From Streptomyces sp. NRRL S-455 (GTDB lineage Bacteria; Actinomycetota; Actinomycetes; Streptomycetales; Streptomycetaceae), in the NCBI RefSeq assembly GCF_000717875.1, contig NZ_JOCT01000042.1, forward strand, positions 35,110 through 99,109: a DNA stretch of 64,000 bases, in the 5' to 3' direction. The translations under genes were made by a program, and so were the position numbers. Shown here piece after piece: positions 26,462 through 34,616 of the stretch (position 1 is the stretch's first letter; each line of letters begins with the position of its first letter). The notes beneath the pieces were generated by a model. That model had not been told where the DNA came from. It searched no databases and saw nothing but the letters and a program-made list of their open reading frames with translations.

Positions 26462-26507
26462 TGGCTGGGCACACCCCTTCAGGGGCGCGGGGAACCGCGT
26501 GACCAGC
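26462..26507. repeat. Streptomyces interspersed intergenic repeat, copy 2 (inverted)
   Basis: TGGCTGGGCACACCCCTTCA then GGGGCGCGGGGAACCGCGTG is the reverse orientation of the core at 24249-24288. Such copies are common at Streptomyces operon ends and can form hairpins. Confidence 0.6.
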
Positions 26508-26660
26508 CACCGCGCACCCGCACCCCGCGCACCACCGCACCCGGCAGACGGGACGCAGCCCTTGACGCACCGCGGCTGATCACCGGCCGGTCACACCGCC
26601 GCTTCCTCCCGGCACCAACCGCGTCAACTTCCAGCCACCCGGAATCGAGAGGCTGACCGA

Positions 26661-28064
26661 GTGTTGGCCATGGCTCCCCTCGTAGATCTCCGCCGCTGCC
26701 AGATACTGGGTCTGGCCGGCACCGCCTTCCTCGCAGCGGGCGGTGAGACATCCGGAGCGCTGCCCGTGCGGGAACTCCTCCACCCGGCCTCCGCACGCGC
26801 CGCCCTCGGGCTGGTCGGTGTCTACTTCGGCCTCGTCCTGCTGATCGCGGCCTGGGCCCTGCTGGGCCGTCTGGTCCGCGGACCCAGGCCGCCCACGCCC
26901 CGCGCCCTGCTGGCCGTCCTGGCCGTCTGGGCCGCCCCCCTGCTGGTCGCCCCGCCGCTGTTCAGCCGGGACGTCTACAGCTATCTCGCACAGGGGGCGA
27001 TGGTCGAGGCCCACCTGGACGTGTACGCGCACGGGCCCTCCCGGCTCGGCGGCCCGCTCGCCGACGAGGTCGCCCCGCTCTGGCGGCACACCGGCGCCCC
27101 GTACGGCCCGGTCTTCCTCGCCGTCGCGGCGGCGCTGTCCGGTGTGACGCGTGGTGACCTGCCCGCGGGGCTGTTCGGGATGCGGCTCGTCGCGCTCGCC
27201 GGCGTGGCCCTGATGGCGGCCGCACTTCCTCGCCTCGCCCGCCGCAGCGGCGCCGACCCGTCCGCCGCGCTGTGGCTGGGCGCCCTCAACCCGCTCGTCC
27301 TGCTGCACCTGGTCGCGGGCGCCCACAACGACGCCGTCATGCTGGGCCTGCTCGGCGCGGGACTGGTGGCGGCGCTCGGCCGGTGGCCGGTCCTCGGAGC
27401 GGTCCTGGTGACGCTCGCGGCCCTGGTCAAGGCGCCCGCCGTGCTCGGGCTGGCCGCCGTCGTCGTCCTCCAGGTCCGCGCGGGGCGCGGCCCGGCGAGT
27501 GCTGTCCTGACGACCGCCGCCGCGGCGGCGGGGACGACCGTCGCCGCCACGGCCGTGGCCGGTACCGGCTACGGCTGGATAGCCGCCCTGAACACCCCCG
27601 TCTCCCCTCAGAACTGGGCCCTGACCACGCTGCTGGGCCGTGCCACCCGGTCCCTGCTCGAACACCTCGGCAGCGATCTCGCGCCCCTGGCGATCCCCGC
27701 CTGGCACGCCCTGGGGGTCGTGGCGGCCGTCGTCGCGGTCGTCCTGATCTGGCTCCGGCTGCGCCCCCGGCCGTTGTACGCACTCGGCCTGAGCCTCGCG
27801 GCGGTGGCGGCCCTCGGCCCGGCGATCCGTCCCTGGTACGCCCTGTGGGGGCTGTTCCTCATCGCCGCCGCCGCGCCCAGCACCTCCGTACGCCACCGGA
27901 CGGCGGTCGTGACCGGTGTCCTCGCGCTCCTCGTCCTGCCCGGCGGCGGTCCGGCGGACACGGGGCACCTCGTGCTGGCCGTCTCGGGCGGCGCACTCGC
28001 GGTCGTCGTGCTGTGGCAGGCACACCAGGCCGAGCTCGCTCCGGCGCTGGGACGCGCGGCATGA
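26661..28064 (+). CDS. GT-C mannosyltransferase-like membrane protein (MptB-type)
   Basis: 467-residue membrane protein with about 12 hydrophobic segments. PLFSRDVYSYLAQGAMVEAH in the first outer loop resembles the DxD-like motif of polyprenol-phosphate-mannose-dependent alpha-1,6-mannosyltransferases. LVAGAHNDAVMLGLLGAGLV is another block typical of the family. It probably glycosylates a lipid or surface polymer on the outer leaflet. GTG 26661 follows a GAGAGG site; ATG 26670 is an alternative. It overlaps the next glycosyltransferase gene by 4 bp. Confidence 0.82.
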   Translation: MLAMAPLVDLRRCQILGLAGTAFLAAGGETSGALPVRELLHPASARAALGLVGVYFGLVLLIAAWALLGRLVRGPRPPTPRALLAVLAVWAAPLLVAPPLFSRDVYSYLAQGAMVEAHLDVYAHGPSRLGGPLADEVAPLWRHTGAPYGPVFLAVAAALSGVTRGDLPAGLFGMRLVALAGVALMAAALPRLARRSGADPSAALWLGALNPLVLLHLVAGAHNDAVMLGLLGAGLVAALGRWPVLGAVLVTLAALVKAPAVLGLAAVVVLQVRAGRGPASAVLTTAAAAAGTTVAATAVAGTGYGWIAALNTPVSPQNWALTTLLGRATRSLLEHLGSDLAPLAIPAWHALGVVAAVVAVVLIWLRLRPRPLYALGLSLAAVAALGPAIRPWYALWGLFLIAAAAPSTSVRHRTAVVTGVLALLVLPGGGPADTGHLVLAVSGGALAVVVLWQAHQAELAPALGRAA

Positions 28065-29458
28065 TCCCGGGCCTGCCGCGCACCGACCGGGGCCGGACGC
28101 TGCTGGTGCTCCTCCTCGCCACCGTGGTGACCGCCTTCACCGCGACCGTGCCCCTGCTGCGGGACTGGTTCGATCTGCGCGTCTACTACGGAAGCATCGA
28201 CAGCTGGGTCCACCACGGCGGCCGGATCTACGACTACCGGGTGCCCGGCACGACCTACGGCTTCACCTACCCGCCGTTCGCCGCGGTCGTCATGCTGCCC
28301 ATGGCCCTGCTGGACCTGCGCACCGCCATCGCCGCCGCCCTGCTGCTCAACCTGGCGGCCCTGGCGGTGATCCTGCGCCTGCTCGCCGGGCCGTCCTGGC
28401 GGCGCCACGGCCGGTACGGGTGGGCCCTGACCGCCTGCCTGCTCGCCTTGTTCGAACCGCTCCGGGACACCTTCAGCTTCGGCCAGGTGAACCTGCTGCT
28501 GCTGGCTCTCGTGCTCACCGACGCGACGTTGCTGGCCACCGGGCGCACCCGCTGGGCGGGCATCGGCATCGGACTCGCGGCCGCGATCAAGCTCACCCCG
28601 GCGCTGTTCATCGGTCTGCTGCTGGTGGCCGGACGATGGCGCGCGGCGGCGGTCGCCACGACCGTCGCCCTCGGGGCCACCGGCGTCGCGGCCTGGGTGG
28701 ACCCCGACGCCTCGCGCTTCTACTGGACCGAGGCGCTGTGGGACACCGACCGCGTAGGCCGCCTCGGCTACGTCTCGAACCAGTCGGTCCAGGGCATCCT
28801 GGCACGCCTGGGCGAACCGGACCGGGCGGTGTGGGCGGCCGCGGTCGCGCTGATCTGTGCCGTGTGGGCGGTGCGGGCCCGCCGGGCGGTCGTCGCGGAG
28901 GACTGGACGGCCGCGTTCGCCCTGACCGGCCTCGCCGCCTGCCTCGTCAGCCCGATCACCTGGGTGCACCACCTCGTGTGGCTGCTGCCGTCCTTCGCCG
29001 TGCTGCTCCGTACCGGGCACCCGCGGATCGCGGGCGCGCTCTACGCGGTGCTGTGCACCAGCGTGGTGTGGCTGTGGTTCGACGACGCGTCCGGAGCCGA
29101 CGGGTTCCTGGGCAGCAACACCTATGCCTGGATCACCCTGGGCCTGCTGCTGTGGCTGCCGGCCGGTCAGCTCCCCCGGGGCCGGCGGACCGGCAGCCGC
29201 AGCACCAGCACCAGCACCGTGGCGCCCACTCCGGTGGCACCGGCGATCAGCCCCGCCTCCCTCCAGCCGATGTCGTCGGGTTCCTCGGGCACGGCGGCAC
29301 CGGCGGCCGCTGCGGCCGCCGGTGCTGTCCCCGACGGACTCGGGGAAGGCCGCCAGGCGTCGAGCGAACCCACCGCGTCGACGCGTCCGCCGGCCCTGAA
29401 CCCCCAGTCGAGCAGCGCGCGGGCCTCCTCGTACACAGCCGATCCGCCGCCCTGCTGA
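28061..29458 (+). CDS. GT87/DUF2029 polyprenol-phosphate-mannose-dependent glycosyltransferase
   Basis: Multi-pass GT-C protein. LRVYYGSIDSWVHHGGRIYD holds the catalytic-type acidic residue after helix 1, then GFTYPPFAAVVMLPMA, DTFSFGQVNLLLLALVLTDA and LAAAIKLTPALFIGLLL, all classic GT87. Homology ends near residue 370 (LLWLPAGQLPRGRR). The remaining ~95 codons are antisense to the carboxypeptidase 3' end and read as low-complexity Ser/Thr/Ala. The two genes thus overlap tail-to-tail by 292 bp, and the natural C-terminus is uncertain. Confidence 0.85.
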   Translation: MIPGLPRTDRGRTLLVLLLATVVTAFTATVPLLRDWFDLRVYYGSIDSWVHHGGRIYDYRVPGTTYGFTYPPFAAVVMLPMALLDLRTAIAAALLLNLAALAVILRLLAGPSWRRHGRYGWALTACLLALFEPLRDTFSFGQVNLLLLALVLTDATLLATGRTRWAGIGIGLAAAIKLTPALFIGLLLVAGRWRAAAVATTVALGATGVAAWVDPDASRFYWTEALWDTDRVGRLGYVSNQSVQGILARLGEPDRAVWAAAVALICAVWAVRARRAVVAEDWTAAFALTGLAACLVSPITWVHHLVWLLPSFAVLLRTGHPRIAGALYAVLCTSVVWLWFDDASGADGFLGSNTYAWITLGLLLWLPAGQLPRGRRTGSRSTSTSTVAPTPVAPAISPASLQPMSSGSSGTAAPAAAAAAGAVPDGLGEGRQASSEPTASTRPPALNPQSSSARASSYTADPPPC

Positions 29459-30354
29459 GGGTTCATCACCGTCACGACAAGGGTGCGTCCGTCCCGGCGT
29501 GCCGCCGCGACGAGCGTGCTGCCCGCCTTGCTGGTGTAGCCGTTCTTGATGCCGATCAGTCCCCGGTACGGCCTCACACCGGGGGCGCCGCCCAGCAGCC
29601 GGTTGGTGTTGCGGATCGGGTACGACCAGCCGCCGCCGCCCGGGAATCTGGCCTCGACCGTGGCGCAGTACCGGGCGAAGTCCGGGTCGCGCAGCCCCAC
29701 CCGGCCGAAGACCGCCAGGTCGAACGCCGATGACACCTGTCCCGGCGCGTCGTAGCCGTCCGGTGACACCACATGCGTGTCGAGGGCGCCCAGGGACCGG
29801 GCCTTGACCTGCATCTGCCGGGCCGTGGCCCGCCAGCCGCCGTTGAGCTCGGCCAGGACATGTACGGCGTCGTTGCCCGAGTTGAGGAAGACACCCCGCC
29901 ACAGGTCGGCGATGCGGTAGGTACGGCCCTCGGCGACCCCGACCAGGCTGCTGCCCTCACCGATGCCCCGGAGTTCCTCCGCACGGACCGTGTGCCGGAC
30001 GCCGGCCGGCAGTTCGGGCAGCACCGTGACGGCGAACAGGGTCTTCAGGGTGCTGGCCGGGGGCAGCCTGCGGTGCGCGTTGCGCGCGGCGAGCACCTCG
30101 CCGGTACGCGCGTCGGCCACCAGCCAGGACAGAGCGGAGAGCCGGGGGACACGGGGCGCGCCGGCACGCGGGCGCACCTGGACGCCGGGCCGGTTCAGCA
30201 GCAAGGGGTGCGGCCCCGCCGCCCGGGGCCCGCCCGGCGGACTGGGTTCCGCCCGGCCGGGGCCGGCGACCGCGGTCGGCATGAGGGCCAGCAGCCCGGT
30301 CGCACACAGCACACCGGCTGACACGGCCACCCGGGAAGAGAATCCGAAGATCAT
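29167..30354 (-). CDS. D-alanyl-D-alanine carboxypeptidase, S11 (DacA-like), membrane-anchored
   Basis: 395-residue exported penicillin-binding protein trimming peptidoglycan stem peptides. Signal peptide about 1-30 (VAVSAGVLCATGLLALMPTA). Active-site motifs: STLK at Ser101-Lys104, SGN at 159-161 and KNG at 270-272 (IGIKNGYTSKAG). An Ala/Pro-rich linker and C-terminal membrane helix (AGLIAGATGVGATVLVLVLR) with basic tail anchor it. ATG at 30354; no strong ribosome site is seen. Confidence 0.93.
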   Translation of the reverse strand: MIFGFSSRVAVSAGVLCATGLLALMPTAVAGPGRAEPSPPGGPRAAGPHPLLLNRPGVQVRPRAGAPRVPRLSALSWLVADARTGEVLAARNAHRRLPPASTLKTLFAVTVLPELPAGVRHTVRAEELRGIGEGSSLVGVAEGRTYRIADLWRGVFLNSGNDAVHVLAELNGGWRATARQMQVKARSLGALDTHVVSPDGYDAPGQVSSAFDLAVFGRVGLRDPDFARYCATVEARFPGGGGWSYPIRNTNRLLGGAPGVRPYRGLIGIKNGYTSKAGSTLVAAARRDGRTLVVTVMNPQQGGGSAVYEEARALLDWGFRAGGRVDAVGSLDAWRPSPSPSGTAPAAAAAAGAAVPEEPDDIGWREAGLIAGATGVGATVLVLVLRLPVRRPRGS

Positions 30355-30455
30355 ACGATCAACGTAGAAACAGACCTGCTCCGTTCGGTGACAACCCGGC
30401 CGGACACCACGCTCGGACACCCGGATGCCACACGCACGGCCCAACGGCCTGTGCC

Positions 30456-31598
30456 TCAGCCCGAGGGCAGCGTCGGCTGGACGCGCCGCAGGAACGCCGC
30501 GTTGTCGGGGGCCTCGCGCATCCGCTCCAGGAGAGTCTCCAGGGCGCCCTGCCCTTCCCGGTTCCGGAGCACGCGGCGCAGGCCGTGCACGGCCGCCAAC
30601 TCCGCCGGTGGAAGGAGGAGTTCCTCGCGCCGGGTGCCGGAGGTGAGGATGTCGACGGCCGGGAACACGCGTCGGGAGGCCGGTTCGCGGCTCAGGCGCA
30701 GCTCCATGTTGCCGGTGCTCTTGAGTTCCTCGAAGTAGAAGTCGTCGGCCCGGGAGCCGGTCTCCACCAGTGCGGTCGCGAGGATCGTGAGGGAGCCGCC
30801 CTCCTCGGCCGACCGGGCGGCGCCGAAGAACCGCTTCGGACCGGCCAGTGCGGACGCGTCGACGCCCCCGGAGAGGATGCGGCCACCGGGGCCGGCGGAG
30901 TTGTTGTGCGCCCGGCACAGCCGGGTCAGCGAGTCGAGGAGGAGGACGACGTCCTCGCCGGCCTCGACCAGCCGCTTGGCCCGCTCGATCACGAGCTCGG
31001 CCAGTGCGATGTGCTGCTTGGCGCTGCGGTCGAACGTCGAGGCGTACACCTCGCCCCGCACGGAGCGCCGCATGTCGGTCACCTCCTCGGGCCGTTCGTC
31101 GAGCAGCAGCATCATCAGCCGGCACTCGGGGTGATTGCCGGTGACCGCGGCGGCGAGCTGCTGGAGGAGGACGGTCTTGCCGGTCTTGGGCGGGGCCACG
31201 AGGAGCCCGCGCTGGCCCTTGCCGACCGGTGCGATCAGGTCGACGACGCGTCCGGCCAGTCCGGCGGCCGGGTGCTCGAGACGGAGGCGCTCGTGCGGAT
31301 GCAGGGGCGTCAGCTCCCGGAAGTGACGCCGGCCGCGCAACCCCTCGGGCGTACGGCCGTTCACCCGTACGACGTCCGTCAGGCCGCGCCGGTCGCCGCG
31401 CACGCCCTCGACATGGTCGCCCTTGCGCAGGCCGTACCGGCGGATCAGCGCGGCGGAGACCGGGGTGTCGGTGGGTGAGGGCAGGCAGCTCCCGGGCCGC
31501 AGCTGCCCCTTCCCGCCCGCGTCGACGTCCAGGACGCCGGTGGTGGTCTGGGGCACGGGCTGCTGCCGGGCGGGTGAGGTGTCGAGTGTGGTGGTCAT
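30456..31598 (-). CDS. Short paralogue of transcription termination factor Rho
   Basis: 380 residues, against about 420 for E. coli Rho and over 600 for the usual actinobacterial Rho. It has the cold-shock-like RNA-binding domain (GVLDVDAGGKGQLRPGSCLP, ..RYGLRKGDHVEG) but no N-terminal helical Rho_N or long insert. The motor is complete: Walker A VAPPKTGKTV (about 135-144), DERPEEVTDMRRSVRGEVYA, Walker B DVVLLLDSLTRL and Q/R-loop GVDASALAGPKRFFGAARSA. ATG 31598 follows AAAGGA. It presumably acts besides a housekeeping Rho encoded elsewhere. Confidence 0.92.
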   Translation of the reverse strand: MTTTLDTSPARQQPVPQTTTGVLDVDAGGKGQLRPGSCLPSPTDTPVSAALIRRYGLRKGDHVEGVRGDRRGLTDVVRVNGRTPEGLRGRRHFRELTPLHPHERLRLEHPAAGLAGRVVDLIAPVGKGQRGLLVAPPKTGKTVLLQQLAAAVTGNHPECRLMMLLLDERPEEVTDMRRSVRGEVYASTFDRSAKQHIALAELVIERAKRLVEAGEDVVLLLDSLTRLCRAHNNSAGPGGRILSGGVDASALAGPKRFFGAARSAEEGGSLTILATALVETGSRADDFYFEELKSTGNMELRLSREPASRRVFPAVDILTSGTRREELLLPPAELAAVHGLRRVLRNREGQGALETLLERMREAPDNAAFLRRVQPTLPSG

Positions 31599-31850
31599 GG
31601 TGGTGTGTGTCCTTTCACGGACGGCAGGCATCGGACATGCGGAGGGAAGGGGGGAGTGAGCCGCGAAAGGAGGGCCTGGGGCACGACTCCGGGCGGCGGG
31701 AGAACAGCACCTCGGATACGACAGATCACGTCGTGGTGCTGGAAATGAAGGAGAGAGTTGAAGAACTGCACCGGCGCCCATCAAGACGGGGCGTGCACGA
31801 GTGCTGTTTGCAATGTACCACCCGGACGCGGCGGACGCGCGTCGGCTGTC
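31599..31850 (-). promoter_or_regulatory. Leader of the Rho paralogue with a C/U-rich, G-poor segment
   Basis: No gene is visible in these 252 bp. On the minus strand 31770-31735 reads as a pyrimidine-rich run (CAGTTCTTCAACTCTCTCC onward) that is strikingly G-poor for this genome, the composition of a Rho utilisation site. The E. coli rho leader is known to be Rho-autoregulated. Promoter not identified. Confidence 0.4.
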
Positions 31851-32678
31851 TCAACGAGCGGCCAGCAACCCGTACAGCAGCGGGATCCGCGGCTCGGGCA
31901 GGCGCCACCAACCGGACTCCGTACGCACCATCTGCGGCCAGCGCGGCCAGGGAAGTTCGTCGCCCTCCCGCAGTCGCCGGACGGTCAGTCCCGCTCCCGT
32001 CAACGCGTTGACCACCTCACCCATACCGTGCATCCACTCGTAACTGTCCGTGGCGCCCTCGACGGCCGGGCCGTCCGTGTACGTGTGGGTCGCGTCCCGG
32101 TGCACGGGTCCGCCGCCCCCCAGGTAGTCGTGGCGCAGGAGCAGCTCGGGTCCCTCGCCCGGGGCGGGCTTCGGGCCGAGCGAGTTGAGCAGGGGATGGA
32201 ACTCGACGACGTACAACCGGCCGCCGGGACGCAGGAGCCGGCCGACCGTGTCCGCCCAGCGGTCCAGGTCGGGCAAGTAGCACAGGGCGCCCTTGCCGGT
32301 GTAGACGACGTCGAACCGCCGGCCGTCCAGGGCCTCGACGGCGTCGTACACGTTGGCCCGCACGTAGGTCACGTCGGCGCCGGCCCGTGCGGCGACGCCG
32401 TTCGCGGCTGCCACCGACGCCTCGGAGAAGTCGAGGCCGACGGCCCGGGCCCCGCGTCGCGCGAAGGCGATGGTCTCCGTGCCGAGATGGCACTGCAGGT
32501 GCAGCACGTCACGGCCGGTCAGCTCGCCGAGGTCCTCCCACTCCCACGGAGCGAACCACCGCTCGGGGTCGAGATCCTGGTCGAGACCGTAGAACCGGCT
32601 GGCGAGATGGACGGGCGTGCGGGCGTCCCAGTTCGCCTGGTTGGCCCGCATCAGCCGGTCGTGCTCGGCGGACGTCAT
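31851..32678 (-). CDS. SAM-dependent class I methyltransferase
   Basis: 275-residue soluble enzyme. Motif I is VLHLQCHLGTETIAFARRGA, with post-I acidic VGLDFSEAS, motif II RFDVVYTGKGALCYLPDL and motif III LLRPGGRLYVVEFHPLL. It starts RANQANWDARTPVHLASRFY, a pattern of small-molecule methyltransferases. ATG 32678; no clear Shine-Dalgarno. Substrate unknown, and the neighbouring SnoaL-like gene gives no firm pathway. Confidence 0.87.
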   Translation of the reverse strand: MTSAEHDRLMRANQANWDARTPVHLASRFYGLDQDLDPERWFAPWEWEDLGELTGRDVLHLQCHLGTETIAFARRGARAVGLDFSEASVAAANGVAARAGADVTYVRANVYDAVEALDGRRFDVVYTGKGALCYLPDLDRWADTVGRLLRPGGRLYVVEFHPLLNSLGPKPAPGEGPELLLRHDYLGGGGPVHRDATHTYTDGPAVEGATDSYEWMHGMGEVVNALTGAGLTVRRLREGDELPWPRWPQMVRTESGWWRLPEPRIPLLYGLLAAR

Positions 32679-32748
32679 GGGGACATCCAACCGCGAACGG
32701 GCGTCGAGGGGCGGCAGAACGCGGGAAACGAACCGCCGGACGTGTCGC

Positions 32749-33147
32749 TCACACGGAACGCGCCCGTGCCTCCTCGGCGATCTGCTCGAACCGCTCGCCC
32801 ATCGCCGCCGCCAGCGCCTGCGCCGCCGACAACGGGCGCACCATCACCGTCAGTTCGTCGATGAGCCCGTTCTCGTCGACATGGATGAAGTCGCAGCCGT
32901 TGATCTCCCGGTCGCCGACCCGCGCGGTGAAGACCAGGGCGTGGTCACGGCCGTGCACGTCGTTGATCTCGCGCACGTAGCGGAAGTCCTCGAAGACCTG
33001 GGAGACGGTGCGCAGGATGGCCGCCGTGATCGCCTTCCCGGTGTACGGCTTGAACACGGCCGGACTGGTGAAGACGACGTCCGGCGCCAGCAGCGCCTCG
33101 GCGGCGTCGAGGTCGAGCGCCTCGACCGCTTCCCGGAATGCACGCAT
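32749..33147 (-). CDS. SnoaL-like/NTF2-fold protein
   Basis: 132-residue alpha+beta-barrel protein. FREAVEALDLDAAEALLAPD, VVFTSPAVFKPYTGKAI, FTARVGDREINGCDFIHVDE and LIDELTVMVRPL follow the SnoaL/NTF2-like order. Such proteins isomerise, cyclise or bind small hydrophobic compounds. The gene diverges from a PadR repressor across 70 bp carrying operator-like repeats and is probably its target. AAGGCGGGG precedes ATG 33147. Confidence 0.85.
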   Translation of the reverse strand: MRAFREAVEALDLDAAEALLAPDVVFTSPAVFKPYTGKAITAAILRTVSQVFEDFRYVREINDVHGRDHALVFTARVGDREINGCDFIHVDENGLIDELTVMVRPLSAAQALAAAMGERFEQIAEEARARSV

Positions 33148-33161
33148 CGAACCCCGCCTTA

Positions 33162-33200
33162 TTCAACTAATTGAGTAGGTGCGGAGTAGATTAGTCAACC
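33162..33200. promoter_or_regulatory. PadR operator candidate
   Basis: A+T-rich TTCAACTAATTGAGTA (33162-33177) carries inverted arms TCAA/TTGA, and a related half-site TTAGTCAA lies at 33191-33198. It sits between the divergent SnoaL and PadR genes, the usual position for PadR autorepression. Confidence 0.55.
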
Positions 33201-33217
33201 GCTGCTACCGTGTCCAC

Positions 33218-33781
33218 ATGTCCCTGAAGTACGCCGTGCTGGCCGCCCTCCTGGAGGGCGAGGCCTCGGGCTACGAGCTGTCCAAGGTGTTCGACGTGTC
33301 ACTGGCGAACTTCTGGGCCGCGACCCCGCAGCAGCTCTACCGGGAGCTGGAGCGCCTGGCGCAGGACGGGCTGATCGAGGCGAGGGTGGTGCGTCAGGAA
33401 CGGCGGCCCGACAAGCGGATGTTCACGCTCACCGAGGCGGGCCGCGAGGACCTGTGTGCCTTCGCCGCCGCGCCGCCCCGCCGGCCCACCGCGATCCGCG
33501 ACGAACTGCTCATCAAGATCCAGGCCATGGACGGAGCAGACCCCGAGGCGACACGGACGCTGGTCGAGGAGCGCGGGGCGTGGGCCCGCGGCAAGCTCGC
33601 CCGTTACCGGCGCGTACGCGAGCGCCTGCTGGCCGGCCGTGATGAGGAGGAGTACCTGCGGGAGGCCGACCGGGTCGGCCCCTACCTCACGCTCATGGCG
33701 GGCATCGCCTTCGAGGAGGAGAACCTCCGCTGGTGCCAGCGCGTACTGACAGTCCTCAGGCAGCGAACTCCTCTAGGCTGA
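33218..33781 (+). CDS. PadR-family transcriptional regulator
   Basis: 187 residues. The N-terminal winged helix SLKYAVLAALLEGEASGYEL..FDVSLANFWAATPQQLYREL is the PadR signature, and a C-terminal coiled-coil dimerisation domain follows (RDELLIKIQAMDGADPEATR onward). ATG at 33218. Divergent from the SnoaL-like gene, which it probably represses. A homologue of the same type lies at 44847-45407. Confidence 0.93.
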   Translation: MSLKYAVLAALLEGEASGYELSKVFDVSLANFWAATPQQLYRELERLAQDGLIEARVVRQERRPDKRMFTLTEAGREDLCAFAAAPPRRPTAIRDELLIKIQAMDGADPEATRTLVEERGAWARGKLARYRRVRERLLAGRDEEEYLREADRVGPYLTLMAGIAFEEENLRWCQRVLTVLRQRTPLG

Positions 33782-33785
33782 GACG

Positions 33786-34568
33786 GTGTTCAGCCCCGAA
33801 GGCCCCAGTCTGCGCGAGCTCGCCGTCCAGGCGCTCTCGTCCGTCGAGCGCGGCTACGACCTTCTCGCGCCGAAGTTCGACCACAGCCCCTTCCGGACGC
33901 CCGACTCGGTCCTCGACGCCGTCGGGGCGGCACTGCGCCGGACCGGGCCCTTCGACACCGGACTCGACCTGTGCTGCGGCACCGGCGCGGGTGTCGGCGT
34001 CCTGGCGGGCGTGTGCCGGGAGCGGGTCACCGGGGTCGACTTCAGCGCGGGCATGCTCGACGTGGCACGGCAGCGGGTCCGGCCCGGCGGCCCGCCGGTC
34101 TCCTGGGTGCGTGCGGACGCCCGCGCCCTGCCCTTCGCGCCCGCCTTCGACCTGGTGGTGAGCTTCGGGGCCTTCGGGCACTTCCTGCCGCGCGAGCTGC
34201 CGGGACTGTTCGCCCAGGTCCGCTCCGTGCTGCGCCCGGGCGGCCGCTTCGCCTTCCCGCTGGTGGCCCCGCCCCGCCCGGGTTCGCTCGGCTACTGGAC
34301 GCTGCTCGGCTTCGACACGGTGATGCGGGTGCGCAACGCGCTGTGGCGGCCCCGGTTCGTCATGTACTACCGCGCGTTCCGCCTGGGCGACGTCCGGCGC
34401 GAGCTCACGCGGGCGGGGTTCAGGGTGGAGCTGCACGCGCTGCCGGAGTTCGGGCGGCGACGGGACGGCAGCCCGCGGGTGCGGCTCGTCGTGGCCCGGC
34501 TGCCGGGTCAGTCGGCCCCGTCGCCGGTGGCGGAGGTCCTCGGCCGGCCCGGGCAGGGGCCTTCGTAG
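33786..34568 (+). CDS. SAM-dependent methyltransferase
   Basis: 260-residue class I methyltransferase. Motif I is GLDLCCGTGAGVGVLAG, post-I VTGVDFSAGML, motif II AFDLVVSFGAFGHFLPREL and motif III VLRPGGRFAFPLVAP. GTG at 33786 lies 4 bp after the PadR stop, so it is probably co-transcribed. The C-terminal third (YYRAFRLGDVRRELTRAGFR) is typical of UbiE-like enzymes acting on small molecules. Substrate unknown. Confidence 0.87.
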   Translation: MFSPEGPSLRELAVQALSSVERGYDLLAPKFDHSPFRTPDSVLDAVGAALRRTGPFDTGLDLCCGTGAGVGVLAGVCRERVTGVDFSAGMLDVARQRVRPGGPPVSWVRADARALPFAPAFDLVVSFGAFGHFLPRELPGLFAQVRSVLRPGGRFAFPLVAPPRPGSLGYWTLLGFDTVMRVRNALWRPRFVMYYRAFRLGDVRRELTRAGFRVELHALPEFGRRRDGSPRVRLVVARLPGQSAPSPVAEVLGRPGQGPS

Positions 34569-34608
34569 GCGAGCGGCGGGGCGGCTCGTCCGGAACCGGT
34601 CCGCTCGC
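34569..34608. terminator. Bidirectional hairpin between convergent genes
   Basis: GCGAGCGG and CCGCTCGC form an 8-bp stem between the methyltransferase and esterase 3' ends, with a 24-base loop that can pair further. Confidence 0.45.
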
Positions 34609-34616
34609 GCCCGACG

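Noticed and set aside
27608..29902. 764-codon minus frame through both glycosyltransferases
   Set aside because: Wrong frame for the carboxypeptidase and no recognisable domain.
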